Positions 1 to 9,849 of a stretch of DNA of 64,000 bases are shown here, piece after piece (the stretch's first letter is position 1; each line of letters opens with the position of its first letter). A model generated the notes under the pieces. That model was not told the origin of the DNA. It saw nothing but the letters and a program-made list of their open reading frames with translations, and searched no databases. Origin of the DNA: Benincasa hispida (taxonomy: Eukaryota > Streptophyta > Magnoliopsida > Cucurbitales > Cucurbitaceae); assembly GCF_009727055.1 (NCBI RefSeq), contig NC_052349.1:35234959-35298958 (forward strand). Direction: 5' to 3'. The position numbers and the translations under genes were made by a program.

Positions 1-1164
1 ACTTGTAAAACTAGGGTTACAAACTCAATAGATATATAATCTTGTCGAAGGCTGGGGATATTTAAGTTGACGATCTATGGAACATCTCCTACCTGGGGAT
101 TATGGCCGAATATTGAGGGTTGGTAACCGGTTTTATGAGTATACGTGAGCGATGTGAGGTAATAAAATGGTTTATCACCTAGACATCGTAGATTTAAGTC
201 CATTTATAAGTGTTATACTTGGATAAACCACATAGACTTAAGGTTGTTTTTATTAGCCGAAAGATAACCTAAGTATAATTTTACCCAAAAATTAGAACAC
301 TTCAGTAGTAGTCAATAACTTCTATATGATAGAGTTATTAGAAAACTTCAGCGGGAGATTAATAACATACACGATATGTTATTCTTAGCTCTCGCATCCC
401 TAAGAGTTCACAGTCTAGGTTTAAGTGGTACTTCATGTCACCCTGGGAGTGACCTCCATACAGAAAGTATTTTTAGCTTAAATTTAGACTCTAGTGAATA
501 AAGGGAAGTTTTTCGAATAGAAATTAAGTGTACGATTTCAACTGCCACATCTCCACATAGTTTACACCGTGAGATTCATATGACGCTCTGTGTCATCCTG
601 GGAGTGACCTTCATATAGAAAGCGGATGTATGCTTCAATATCAAGGTAAACAGAGGAAGTAGTTCATAGTAAGTGGGTAAAGGAAATGTATCAACATATC
701 CTGCGGTCTCTTCCGTTAGTTTGGACCATGAGATTCTTATGTTACATGTTGGTTAACTTTAAGCAGCCCTTTGCTAGTTATTTAATGACGGCTATCCCCA
801 CGGAAGGTTGTAACATAGGATTTAGAATAACTCAAGCTCTAGAAATGGATAAGATTTCTTAGGTCTTAGTGACCTCTGACGTTTGAAAATGGTGGGTCTA
901 CACTTACAGAATTATTAAGTGTTAATAATTTCTGACCAAAAGCGGTATCTAAATGACTATCGGAATATGAGTTATTCTGGAGATAGTATTTAGACAAGAA
1001 TGTCTTGTTGTAGTATCGTTGCAAAAGAATAATGTTGGGTACATTATTAAAATTGTTAAAACTTGATTGGATTTAAAATATGTTTCAGAATGACGAGTTC
1101 AATAATACAAGTGTTGGTGTCGGATAAACTTATTAGGGATAATCATGTGAATTGAAAATCAAAT
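1..1164 (+). other. Untranslated leader of element A0
   Basis: No open frame of note. The sequence is the reverse complement, with scattered differences, of about 30351-31565 and is also related to 22035-23110, which are the leaders of elements A'' and D. It leads directly into the gag start near 1171. The repeated occurrence on both strands next to gag or gag remnants is what identifies it as a leader. Confidence 0.8.
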
Positions 1165-1170
1165 TTGAAC

Positions 1171-2010
1171 ATGATACTTGCAATAGACGATTTGTGGTTT
1201 GTTTTAACTGAGGATTGTCCTTCCAATCCTAACTCTAACAGAAATCGAAGTGTTCGGGATAGATATGACAGATGGGTCAAGGCTAATGATAAAGCCCGTG
1301 CTTATATCCTCGTCAGCTTATCTGATGTCTTGGCGAATAAACATGAGGATATGAGTACTGCCAAAGAGATTATGGAATCTCTGGGAGGGATGTTTAGACA
1401 ATTGTCCTTCACCCTAAGGCATGATGCCATCAAGTACGTTTACAAGAGTCGCATGAAAGAGGGACCAATGTTCGTGAATATGTCCTGGACAGATGGTCCA
1501 CTTTAATGTGGCAGAAGTAAATGGTGCTGTCATGGATGAGAGAAATCAAGTTGGCTTTATTTTGGAATCTCTTCCGAAGAGTTTTCTGCAATTCTGTACG
1601 AATGCATTGATGAATAAAATTGAATACAGCTTGACTACTCTATTGAGTGAGCTACAGGCTTACCAGACAATGTTGAGAACAAAAGGTCTGAAGTCAGAAG
1701 TAAATGTTACTACTACTGAGAAGAGAAGAATGTCCTCCAAGCCTGATGTTGCCTACTCTTCGAAGAATAAGAGTATTCCTGTGAAGAAAGGCAAAAGGGA
1801 AAGGGAAGAAGAAACCTATTGGAAAGAAAGGTAAGGATAACGCTGCAGATAATGGGAAATATTTCCACTACAACGAAAATGGGCACTGGAGGAGACACTG
1901 TCCTCAGTATCTTGCCGAGAAAAGAGTAGAGAAAAGTAATCAGGCTAACTAGTCCCTGGGACCGTTTGCTCAGCTCATTTAGTGGGAGAAGTTGCTTACT
2001 ATTTTTGTAA
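1171..2010 (+). pseudogene. gag: Copia gag (UBN2/Retrotran_gag type), frameshifted
   Basis: Capsid protein of a Ty1/copia element, which would form the virus-like particle in the cytoplasm. The first ATG in frame is at 1171. Frame 1 runs to about 1503 and a second frame continues from about 1493 to 1834. Comparison with the copy at 29586-30350 shows that two single-base deletions near 1468 and 1494 cause the shift. A basic Lys-rich stretch (about 1720-1830) precedes a CCHC zinc knuckle at about 1855-1905 in which both leading cysteines are tyrosine (KYFHYN instead of CFHCN), while the His and last Cys remain. Both changes are G-to-A. A stop at 1950-1952 follows. The protein would not be functional. 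Confidence 0.8.
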
Positions 2011-2562
2011 ACATTGTAGAACAAATTGTATATATTTTTGTGATAAATGAAGTGTTCATTTTCAAAAAGTATGTTTGTTCTAGCAACTTCTGTTAAGAAT
2101 CAAAACTGTTAAAAGCCATTTGTAAATATAAAGATATTTAAATGGCTAGATCAAAGTATAGAAAGTTTAAAGATTTCTAGATCTAACTGATAACAAAGAG
2201 TTGTTGAGACAGGTCAGATGCATCTTACTTAAAGAGTTGAGAGTTTCTCAATGTAATGGGAGGAAAGTGTGCTTCCTAGTGATTATTGAGACTAAGATTC
2301 AATGCCATATAGTTTATTCAAAAGCCTATTGTATACTAAACCATGTTTACATTGATCCTCTTGGCTAAAGTGTTTGAGAATCACCTAGTAGGACTAGGAA
2401 TACCAGCTAAATAATCTAGGGCAAATGGGAGAAATATCGGGTATGGGATATCGAATGGTAAAAGATGGGTATGGGATGTCCTAGTTTATTGTATTTCTCT
2501 ATGAAACTCAGAAACTCAGTCTTATATATTGGACATATAAGCTACCACTGGAGTTTTAGTCC
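2011..2562 (+). other. 3' untranslated region of A0 (pol absent)
   Basis: Between the gag end and the polypurine tract there is about 550 bp without coding potential. It matches the reverse complement of about 29026-29585 in element A''. Position 2340-2400 resembles the end of an RNase H/3' UTR segment (the 'aaagtgtttgag' block seen after RNase H in elements B and D), so the pol deletion probably removed everything from gag to the last part of RNase H. Confidence 0.6.
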
Positions 2563-2573
2563 AAGTGGGAGTT
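2563..2573 (+). other. Polypurine tract of A0
   Basis: The purine run AAGTGGGAG plus TT lies directly before the TGTTGGG start of the LTR, the expected primer site for plus-strand DNA synthesis. The same motif is found, reversed, at 29015-29025. Confidence 0.8.
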
Positions 2574-4400
2574 TGTTGGGTTATATGTCCTAAAACTCGT
2601 GGTATGTAAACAATGGAACTTATTATGAAAGTTTAATAGTGTTATCGAATAGATGTTATTGCTTCATAGAAATCCAATAAACCTAAAAGTCCCTTGACTA
2701 TTGGATGAGTACTTGAACTTTATGTGGAGACATAAAGGTAGATCGGGTTCGAGTAAATAGTCAAAATGATCTATAGTATATGAATAAAGTTGGGTACCTT
2801 ATTCTGGTAACACTATTGGATGCGGCCTGCTCTGTAGTTGTTACAAGGAATTGTAAAGTGCTACAAACGAAGTAATTCTAATTCGTTCATGTTGGGACAT
2901 GAGGAGTGTGGGTGTCCTTGTGCAAAAGGGTTTGTACAAGATCGGACCATGAGATTAGTCACTCTTTCTTTATAACGTTGTTTATTGTTTAAAACCGACT
3001 ATTTCAAAGTGATGACCTAGGTAACTTAACCTTAATCCTGGGCTAACTATGAACTCCTGTTTATTTGGAATTATCCTTAGTTTTGCATAGGTGAGGGTTA
3101 GCTCAACGACGTTGGCTCAATAAACCTCCCATTATAGGGGTAAGACTGGATAGATAGTTGTGGACATAGGGTGTAAGATGAAATTCACTCCTACCCGCTT
3201 TTGGGGATAGAAGAGATGTTGTTCCCTTAAGTGTTGATTTTGGATCTTGAACGAGGGGCTCCACCCTCTCATTGGCCCGAGAGGACTCGATTTTATTGAT
3301 TGGATCACAAAAAAATTGTTAATTTAGGGATCAATGGGGACTTAAGGAACAAGAGATGATTACGTGGGGTAAAATAAAGATTTGACCCAACCGTTATTAC
3401 GAACAACCTGTGAAGGGTTGACTTACTAATCATCGTTATATCGAGTGGATATAGTATATCTATAGTGAGGAGAGTTCAACTATGGGCTTTAGTGGAGTGA
3501 CCCATTAGTTAATGAATAGGGGTTTGATCGGTCTAATGAGTTTAACCGATTAATCTTGGATCATTGGAGCCTATGATCTGTAGGTCCACGAGGTCCCCTT
3601 ACTAGCTCGAAAATAGTTTAGCTCTAGAGTAGCATGATAAGTTAATTTGAAATGTTCAAATTAGAATCAAATGGAATTGGAGAATATATATTTAAATATG
3701 ATTTGAATATATGAAGATGAATTTGTGTAAAATTAATTTAATATTGGATATTAAATTAATTAGAATTATTTAAATTGTTTAAATAATTATTTATTAATTT
3801 TATTAGAAAATTAATTTGTGAAATTAATTTGTAAAATTAATAAATTTTGATTTTAGAAATAAAATATGTTTTTGAAAATCAAAAGTGATTTTGGAAATAG
3901 AAAAACACAAAAAGAAAAATAGGATTTTTCCATCTCCATCTTCAACTAGCTCACAAAGAATCCATTATCTTCAACCTTCAATAACTCCAAGGATGAGCTA
4001 AATCTCTTTGCATGATAATCTGCAATATATTGAAGAGATTGAAGTGAAGTTGGATGGATGCAACTGAAAGAATTTTAGCTGAAAATTCTTGATGAAGAAG
4101 GTGTTCTTTATTGGGTTGCTGCAGTGAGCATTCTCCAAATTTTCTTAGATTTCATCTTATTTTGAGTCCCACAACTCAATCTAGAGCACCAAGAGAATAG
4201 TAGGGAAGATTTTGTAGTGGTCTGCAGAAAGATTTGAAGGATTTAGCAGATGAAAATCGAGATCTCAACGGTTCTTCAAAGGTATGTCTTGAAACCCATT
4301 AAATTCTGTTATGAGCATGGTTTCTTTTCTGCCAAAATTAATTAATTAGTGTGTTTATTGATCCTCGTCGCTTCCGCTGGGTGCTAATACCTGCCCAACA
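2574..4400 (+). repeat. 3' LTR of A0 (family A, 1827 bp)
   Basis: Begins TGTTGGG and ends CCCAACA, a perfect 7-bp terminal inversion with the TG...CA ends of LTRs. Other family-A LTRs in the window: 23512-25318 (solo), 26587-26855 plus 46360-47751 (split), 27190-29014 (reverse) and 32656-32882 (reverse, fragment). A hairpin conserved between LTR families lies at 2917-2940. The AT-rich block at 3650-3900 is common to the family. Confidence 0.9.
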
Positions 4401-6130
4401 TCATCACCACCCCTACTTTCTTAACTATCGTCCTCATTCGAAATACCGGCACTTTCTGAATTTTTTGAACTACTAGAGCTTCCCGAACTCTCGATGTCGG
4501 AATGTGCTTATCTTACAACCTGTCTATCCATTGGGGTGTCTCCAAACTCCTCAGCATCGGATATGACAAGATTCTCTTTGACTTTTATTTGCATTAATAG
4601 CTCATCCCAGTAAGATGGTTAGTGTCAATTTAAAAACCAAATAAACATACTGTGGCTAGAGTACGCATACATTTTGAGACTAAATAATGTCTCTCTCCAA
4701 TACTTTGAATGATACCGAATGAGAACATGATCACTGTAATTTACGAGGCACAATTACCTTATTCTTTCGAGTTGTAATGTTCTCCGCTATCAATGATAGG
4801 ATCTCGTTGTCCATACCTAAATATGAAAAAACACATATTCAGAACTATGTTAATGTTATACCAAACATAAACTTTTGTTAAAGAATATTTACCTAGAATG
4901 CTTGGGAAAATCCATGTAGAGAGTACTTCAGAATGTAATTTTTATTTCCTTTCACCTTCTCCTTGTATAGACCAACCTTATCATTCATTGCAGTCTTGAG
5001 GGCGTCAAGTGTCCTTTCCCAAATAACTGTACCCCAATCTAGACTATTGTAATAATCTAAGTCCTCAACGTCTAAAAATAGTTTATGATCGACTGCAATC
5101 CTCTTCTTGTTCTTTCCCATCATTGTAACCTCCATGTATTACACTGAGGTGATCTTAATAGCATCATCATCGTTTTCGAACTCCGACTTCTGGTATTCTT
5201 CTTCTAGTAAATTTAGGTGGAATGAGTTCGAAGTTGATTGATTACCAAAGTATTTAGTTGAAAGTTCTTGTGAGGACTCCTCACTCCGCAGAACTTGTGT
5301 AGGGGACTGCCACAAACTAGTAATCAACAAAAAATCATCTTTAAAAAACGTGATGACTTTTCCTCTAATGAAGCTGATCGAGTAAACTCTCTTCATCTTC
5401 ATTTCCCTCAACAGCATACGGTGGACAAGTGGGCTGGTGAATACGATGTCAATGTCTACGAATCGCCAAAAAACTGTTCTCTTGAACATCTCTAACTCCT
5501 CTCGAGTAAACTTCTCCTTCACAATCTTGTTGGCATTCGCAATTTGGGCCAAGCATGTTACTTGCTCGAGAAACTAATCAACTTCACGTATTTTCAAACC
5601 TTTTGACGTCTTAAAGTACTCTTGCATGAAATGGATGTTTAATCTATCAGATAATAGGTTCTTAAAAAAAAAAAAAAATCAATAACCATACATTATGTGT
5701 AAGTCTCGCTAGACTCGCTCTCGCTTGTCTCACTTTCGCTTGGATCGCTCTCACTTGTCTTCTATCAGATAACAAGTTCTTAAAAAAAAAAATCAGTAAC
5801 CATACATTTCGTGTAAGTCTCGTTAGACTCGCTCTCACTTGTCTCACTCTTAGTTGGATCGTTCTCTCTTGTCTTCTATCAGATAACAGGTTCTTAAAAA
5901 AAATAAACGGTAACCATACATTTTGTGTACGTCTCGCTAGACTCGCTCTCGCTTGTCTCACTCTCGCTTCGATCGTTCTCACTTGTCTCACTCTCGCATA
6001 TATCGCTCTCGTCTATTATGCTCTCGTCGATCTTGCTCTCGCCTATATCACTCTCGCTGATCTCGCTCTCGCATATATCGTTCTCGCAAATATCGATCTC
6101 ACCTTATCTAGCTCTAACTATAGCTTATCT
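4401..6130 (-). pseudogene. DUF1985-type gene of a MULE-like element, broken
   Basis: Reading right to left: an acidic region rich in Ser-Glu repeats (about 6110-5900), a triplicated segment (5990-5643), then the DUF1985 domain (about 5640-4890) with FKRTVFWRFVDIDIVF, KDDFLLITSLW and KYFGNQSTS motifs, followed by LDWGTVIWERTLDALK. Breaks: an in-frame TAG near 5575, a TAA at 5139-5141, and TAG at the last exon codon near 4893 just before a GT donor. A second exon (about 4828-4768) has lost one base but otherwise reads WT(Y)EILSLIAEN. A C-terminal Ser-rich exon (about 4640-4401) ends where element A0 is inserted. Such genes are carried by plant Mutator-like elements, often with a Ulp1-like protease domain, which is not seen here. 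The function of DUF1985 proteins is not established. Confidence 0.7.
5643..5990 (-). repeat. Three tandem copies of a 114-118 bp segment
   Basis: The block starting TCTATCAGATAA occurs at 5643, 5761 and 5875, each followed by an A-run, 'accatacatt' and CTCGCT/CTCACT repeats. On the minus strand each unit holds the end of the Ser-Glu-rich coding region and the following junction (SSETYT-K-CMVT), so the triplication expands the acidic N-terminal part of the DUF1985 gene. Units differ by several substitutions and by A-run length. Confidence 0.8.
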
Positions 6131-7638
6131 TCGTCCTCAATGACGTAGAACACATCGAAACCCAAAATACAAAAAGATGTGATCGATTACTAAAGCCCAA
6201 AACCCATAGAATGTGCTGACTGATTCCAACCCAAAACCTAAATAGACATAACATGCACGGCAAAGATTAAATTCATTTACCCAAGAGCTTTGAATGTTAG
6301 CAGCAGATGGACGATTTTGCAAGGTGAGATTGAGTGACATTTCCATACAAGAATATCGAGTGACACTTCCATACAAAAGTATTGTTACGTTTGAAGACAT
6401 AAATTTTGTATGGAAGACAAAAGGGGAGGAGAATTTTGTAATTTGATATGGCGATGACGTCAACAGAGAGCCATTTGATTTTTTTTTTTTAAAAAAAAAG
6501 GTCATTTGACATTTTGGACCTAAATATTGGGTCATCGACCCAAATTTCTCGATGAAGCAAACAAAAGCGTAATATTGGAATATATTTAAGGCTTTCTATG
6601 TAGAAAGCCCTAATTTTTAAGTAGGGAGATTGGGAAAAATCCCAAACCCAACCTAAAAATTCAAATAAATTGAATTTTTATTGAAAGTTAATTCTTGGAT
6701 TATTCCAAAATCAATTTGAACTAACTCAAATGTATTACTAAATAAAATACATACGTTACTTCAGATCCAGTTACATATGCGTTATTTCTATTTAATTTAA
6801 TTTGTTCGTTCAATACTTTTTCTCTCTCTTCCTTTCCCTTCAACAAAGTTCAAACTATTTGTTTGTCTTTAAAGTATTATTTTATATAAATTAAAAGTTG
6901 GTACTTAACTATTTGTTTTAACTTAACTATTTGTTTTATTATTCTTAATTCAGTGTTTACAAAATAAACACTTGCATGCATAACAGCATTCTTAGCATAT
7001 AATTATTCTAGCAATATAATTTAGCCACATCCAAATATTTCATTATGAAGAAGGTGATCAAATTGATACTCTAGTTCCTCGCTATACCTCGAGTTTCATT
7101 TCAAGAAGAAGAATTTAGGTATTGACATATCCTAAGGTCAAAATGATATTCTAGGCCCTATATCTTGGGCATTTTTTTTGAATGCATAACTTCATTTCAA
7201 TAATTTCAAAAGTTTTATTATAATATTTATGGTCTGATTAAAATCTTATAAAACATCAACATTATTATTAACAACTTTCTAATATCGCATGTTTTATTTT
7301 AGATGTGACAAGAGGAGATGGATATTAACATTTATTATAAGGTATTGGAGTAAATTTTAAGTTAAATAACCAAACTTTATAAGACCTGATTTATAAGAGA
7401 GTTTGAGGTTAGGTAAAAATAATGAATTTTGGGACGAAAAAGAAAAAAAAAATTGTGCAAAAATGGTTGATCCCATACCATAAGTATTATAGTAAAAAGC
7501 AAAAAAAAGGAAAACACAGAGAAAATTTGTACAACAATGAAATGGTTAACACTTAGTAATAATGATATAAATATTTTGGCCAAAAAATTGTCCATAAGTT
7601 CGAAGGTTTAAATTTCTACAACAACCTTTTATAAATTT
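6131..7638. other. AT-rich flank, no gene recognised
   Basis: Open frames here (for example 6137-6535) have no recognisable domain and unlikely composition. The segment around 6590-6650 contains 'gggaaaaatccc' and may include an end of the MULE-like element whose gene lies to the left, but no matching inverted repeat was found. The rest is AT-rich and non-coding by eye. Confidence 0.5.
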
Positions 7639-7643
7639 AATAA

Positions 7644-7907
7644 TGTGATGAAATAAGAACTATATGAACAAAATAACAATGAAAGCTACAAGAGAGAAAA
7701 ATAAAAAAGAATAAGTAGAGAGCTAATATTGAACTCAATTGTGGTGTCATCTGCAGAGGCACCTTACAACTCTATTTATAAAGCGTGGTGGAGTTTATGT
7801 AATAAGGTAAAAGTTATTGAGGGAGTTTATGGGATTGAGTAACCTATGAAGGTTATGAATTTGTTGTAACATAAGTTATGGATATCTACAATATTATATT
7901 TATAATA
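7644..7907 (-). repeat. 3' LTR of E (264 bp)
   Basis: Matches 61654-61903 closely, including the 'gagagctaatattgaactc' block and a shared end 'tctacaatattatatttataata'-like region. In element orientation it starts TATTATAAAT (probably from TGTTATAAAT) and ends CATCACA. The 5-bp AATAA precedes it at 7639-7643. Confidence 0.8.
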
Positions 7908-7919
7908 CTCCCCTTTAGA
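7908..7919 (-). other. Polypurine tract of E
   Basis: Reversed it reads ATCTAAAGGGGAG, directly before the LTR start, the usual PPT arrangement of copia elements. Confidence 0.7.
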
Positions 7920-8769
7920 TATCCATAATATGTAAAATAAATGTCTGGTTAAAATCTTACTAGGAAAAGTCCAATGGGATAAAACCTAGTGAAGGAAAAA
8001 GAATACATCATTAATATACTTTAGGATATTTATAATAAATATAACAATAAGGAAAATAAATCTAGAAATATAGTACCTCTTCAAAATATTTGCAAATATG
8101 GAAGTGTTGACCAACCAATTTTTAATTTTTTTTTCTAATTTCCAATTTTCCCTCCCTTGTTTTGTTGCATGCCTTCTTCTTTCTTTCTTTTTTTTTTTTT
8201 TTTTTAATTTTTAATTTTCTTTCATTTTCTCCACTTTTTCTCTATCCTTTTTTTTTAAAAAAAATTTCTTTCATTTTTTCCTTAGTTTATTTTATTTTTT
8301 TTTGTCCAGTTTTTTTTTTTTTTTTTTTTTAATTATCTTTCCTTTTTTCAATTTTTTTAAAAATTTTCTTTCTCCGATTTTTTAAAATTTTTTTTCCTCA
8401 TCTCTCCAAATATTTCCCTCTGCCCCCATCTTCCATTTCCCACTAGAATCATTAAAAAAAAAAATTACGAGATTGAGTTTCAAACTCAAAATTTGAAAGT
8501 GCCTAACTTATAAGTGACTTGTCACCAACAAACCAATCATCAAATTTGATTATTATAATAAAATGTTAAATATAAATAGCAAATGAAAACAAATTTGAAA
8601 GAAACTATTTCTTTTAGTCCTCAAGTTTGCATCATTTTTAGAAACATTTATTAAAAGTTTGAAATAAGAAACGATAATAGTTATTAAACAAGTTTATTTC
8701 TCAAAAAATGAGAAATGAGAATGTTATCAAATAGGCAATAGTTTTTTTCCTCTTTTTATAGAACTTTAA
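7920..8769 (-). other. E 3' UTR and T-rich low-complexity DNA
   Basis: 7940-8000 reversed carries the box 'tcccattggacttttcct' typical of the segment after pol in many plant copia elements. From 8085 to 8400 the + strand is dominated by long T runs (for example 8190-8205 and 8311-8330). 8400-8769 is AT-rich without reading frames. A second copy of the 'cccattgagttttcct' box at about 9868-9890 suggests that foreign DNA or a second element lies between. Confidence 0.5.
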
Positions 8770-9690
8770 GAGTATGAAGTCTATTAGTAGTATCATTGAT
8801 AGCATGTTATTAGTGATACTATGATATCATGCTATCAATGAAAACTTTTGTGTACAATCAAACAATCTCAATGAGTCATTTTATCTTAAATACTACATTA
8901 CATAATACATAAATATTATCAGTGATATCCTTTACATTGATTATAATAGAAAGATATCATTGACAGTAGCTATCAATGATATCCTTTATGACTATCAATA
9001 TAGAAGGATATCATTCATTACCTATATCCTTCAATAACGACATACAAACATACTGCATCTATCAACAAATTAATAAAAATATCCCGATTTTTTACAAAGA
9101 AGTATAACATGATATCAAATTCAAATAACAAAAAGCACTATTGATAGAAACATATCAGCAATAGCCACTATTTGGCTACCATTGATAAAAACATATCAAT
9201 GATAGCAACTCATAGCTCATTTCTCAAATTGAAAGCTATAACTACTAGCAGCATCACTAATAACAGCTATCAATGATAACAACTGATAGCACATTTCTCA
9301 AATTGAAATCTATCATTGATATTAGCTATCAATTGCTATCGCTAATAGCATCTATCAGTGATATTCATTGATAACAGCATCACCGATAGCAATTATTAGT
9401 CATAGCAACTGACAGCACATTTTTAAATTCAAAGTTATCACTGATAGAAGTACCGCTGACTGCAACTATCAACGATAGCAGCTAATAGCACACTTCTCAA
9501 ATTGAAAGCTATCACTGATAGCTGCTATCAGTGATAACAACTGATAGTACACTTCTCAAATCGAAAAACTATCACTAATAGCCGCTATCAATGATAGCTA
9601 CTAATAGCAGCTATCAGTGATAGCCACTGATAGTGCACTTCTCAAATTGAAAGCTATCACTGATAGTTGCTATTAATTATAGCTTTCAAT
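8770..9690. repeat. Array of imperfect TATCA/TGATA palindromes
   Basis: About 0.9 kb in which short inverted motifs such as CTATCACTGATAG and CTATCAGTGATAG recur dozens of times. A longer unit containing 'cttctcaaattgaaagctatcac' or a variant recurs near 9211, 9290, 9415, 9490, 9549 and 9633 with irregular spacing of 60-125 bp. It has no coding potential. An inverted copy of the 'tttcaatttgaga' part lies at about 9683. Confidence 0.8.
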
Positions 9691-9849
9691 TTGAGAAAAT
9701 TGAGAAGCAACGCGTAAAATGGTGGTTGTGTGTGAGTTTTTTAGTCTTTTACCATTTTTTGTTCTATATATGCAATTATTTTTATCCTTGTACTACATAT
9801 TCTATTATCTTGGGCTTGAATTCCATTTATGCAACTACCCCTATACTTT

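Larger units (their letters stand above)
1..4400 (+). mobile_element. Gag-only copia-type retrotransposon A0, 3' portion
   Basis: The window opens inside the untranslated leader of an LTR retrotransposon; its 5' LTR lies beyond the left edge. The order is leader (1-1164), gag (about 1171-2010), a short 3' region, polypurine tract and one 3' LTR (2574-4400). No protease, integrase, reverse transcriptase or RNase H sequence lies between gag and the LTR. A second copy on the opposite strand (27190-32882) has the same leader, gag and 3' region and also lacks pol, so the absence of pol looks like a property of the subfamily and not local damage. This matches the TR-GAG concept of non-autonomous plant elements that keep only gag. 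The element is inserted in a DUF1985-type gene; no target duplication can be checked because the left end is missing. Confidence 0.85.

Noticed and set aside
5643..5990. Spaced repeats suggesting a CRISPR array
   Set aside because: Units of 114-118 bp are repeated whole, without unique spacers, and the context is plant DNA.
5925..6143. Ser/Leu-rich 72-codon frame on the + strand
   Set aside because: It is the antisense reading of the Ser-Glu coding repeat of the DUF1985 gene.
6137..6535. 132-codon frame on the - strand
   Set aside because: No domain, poly-Phe/Lys stretch from T/A runs, no support for a start or for conservation.
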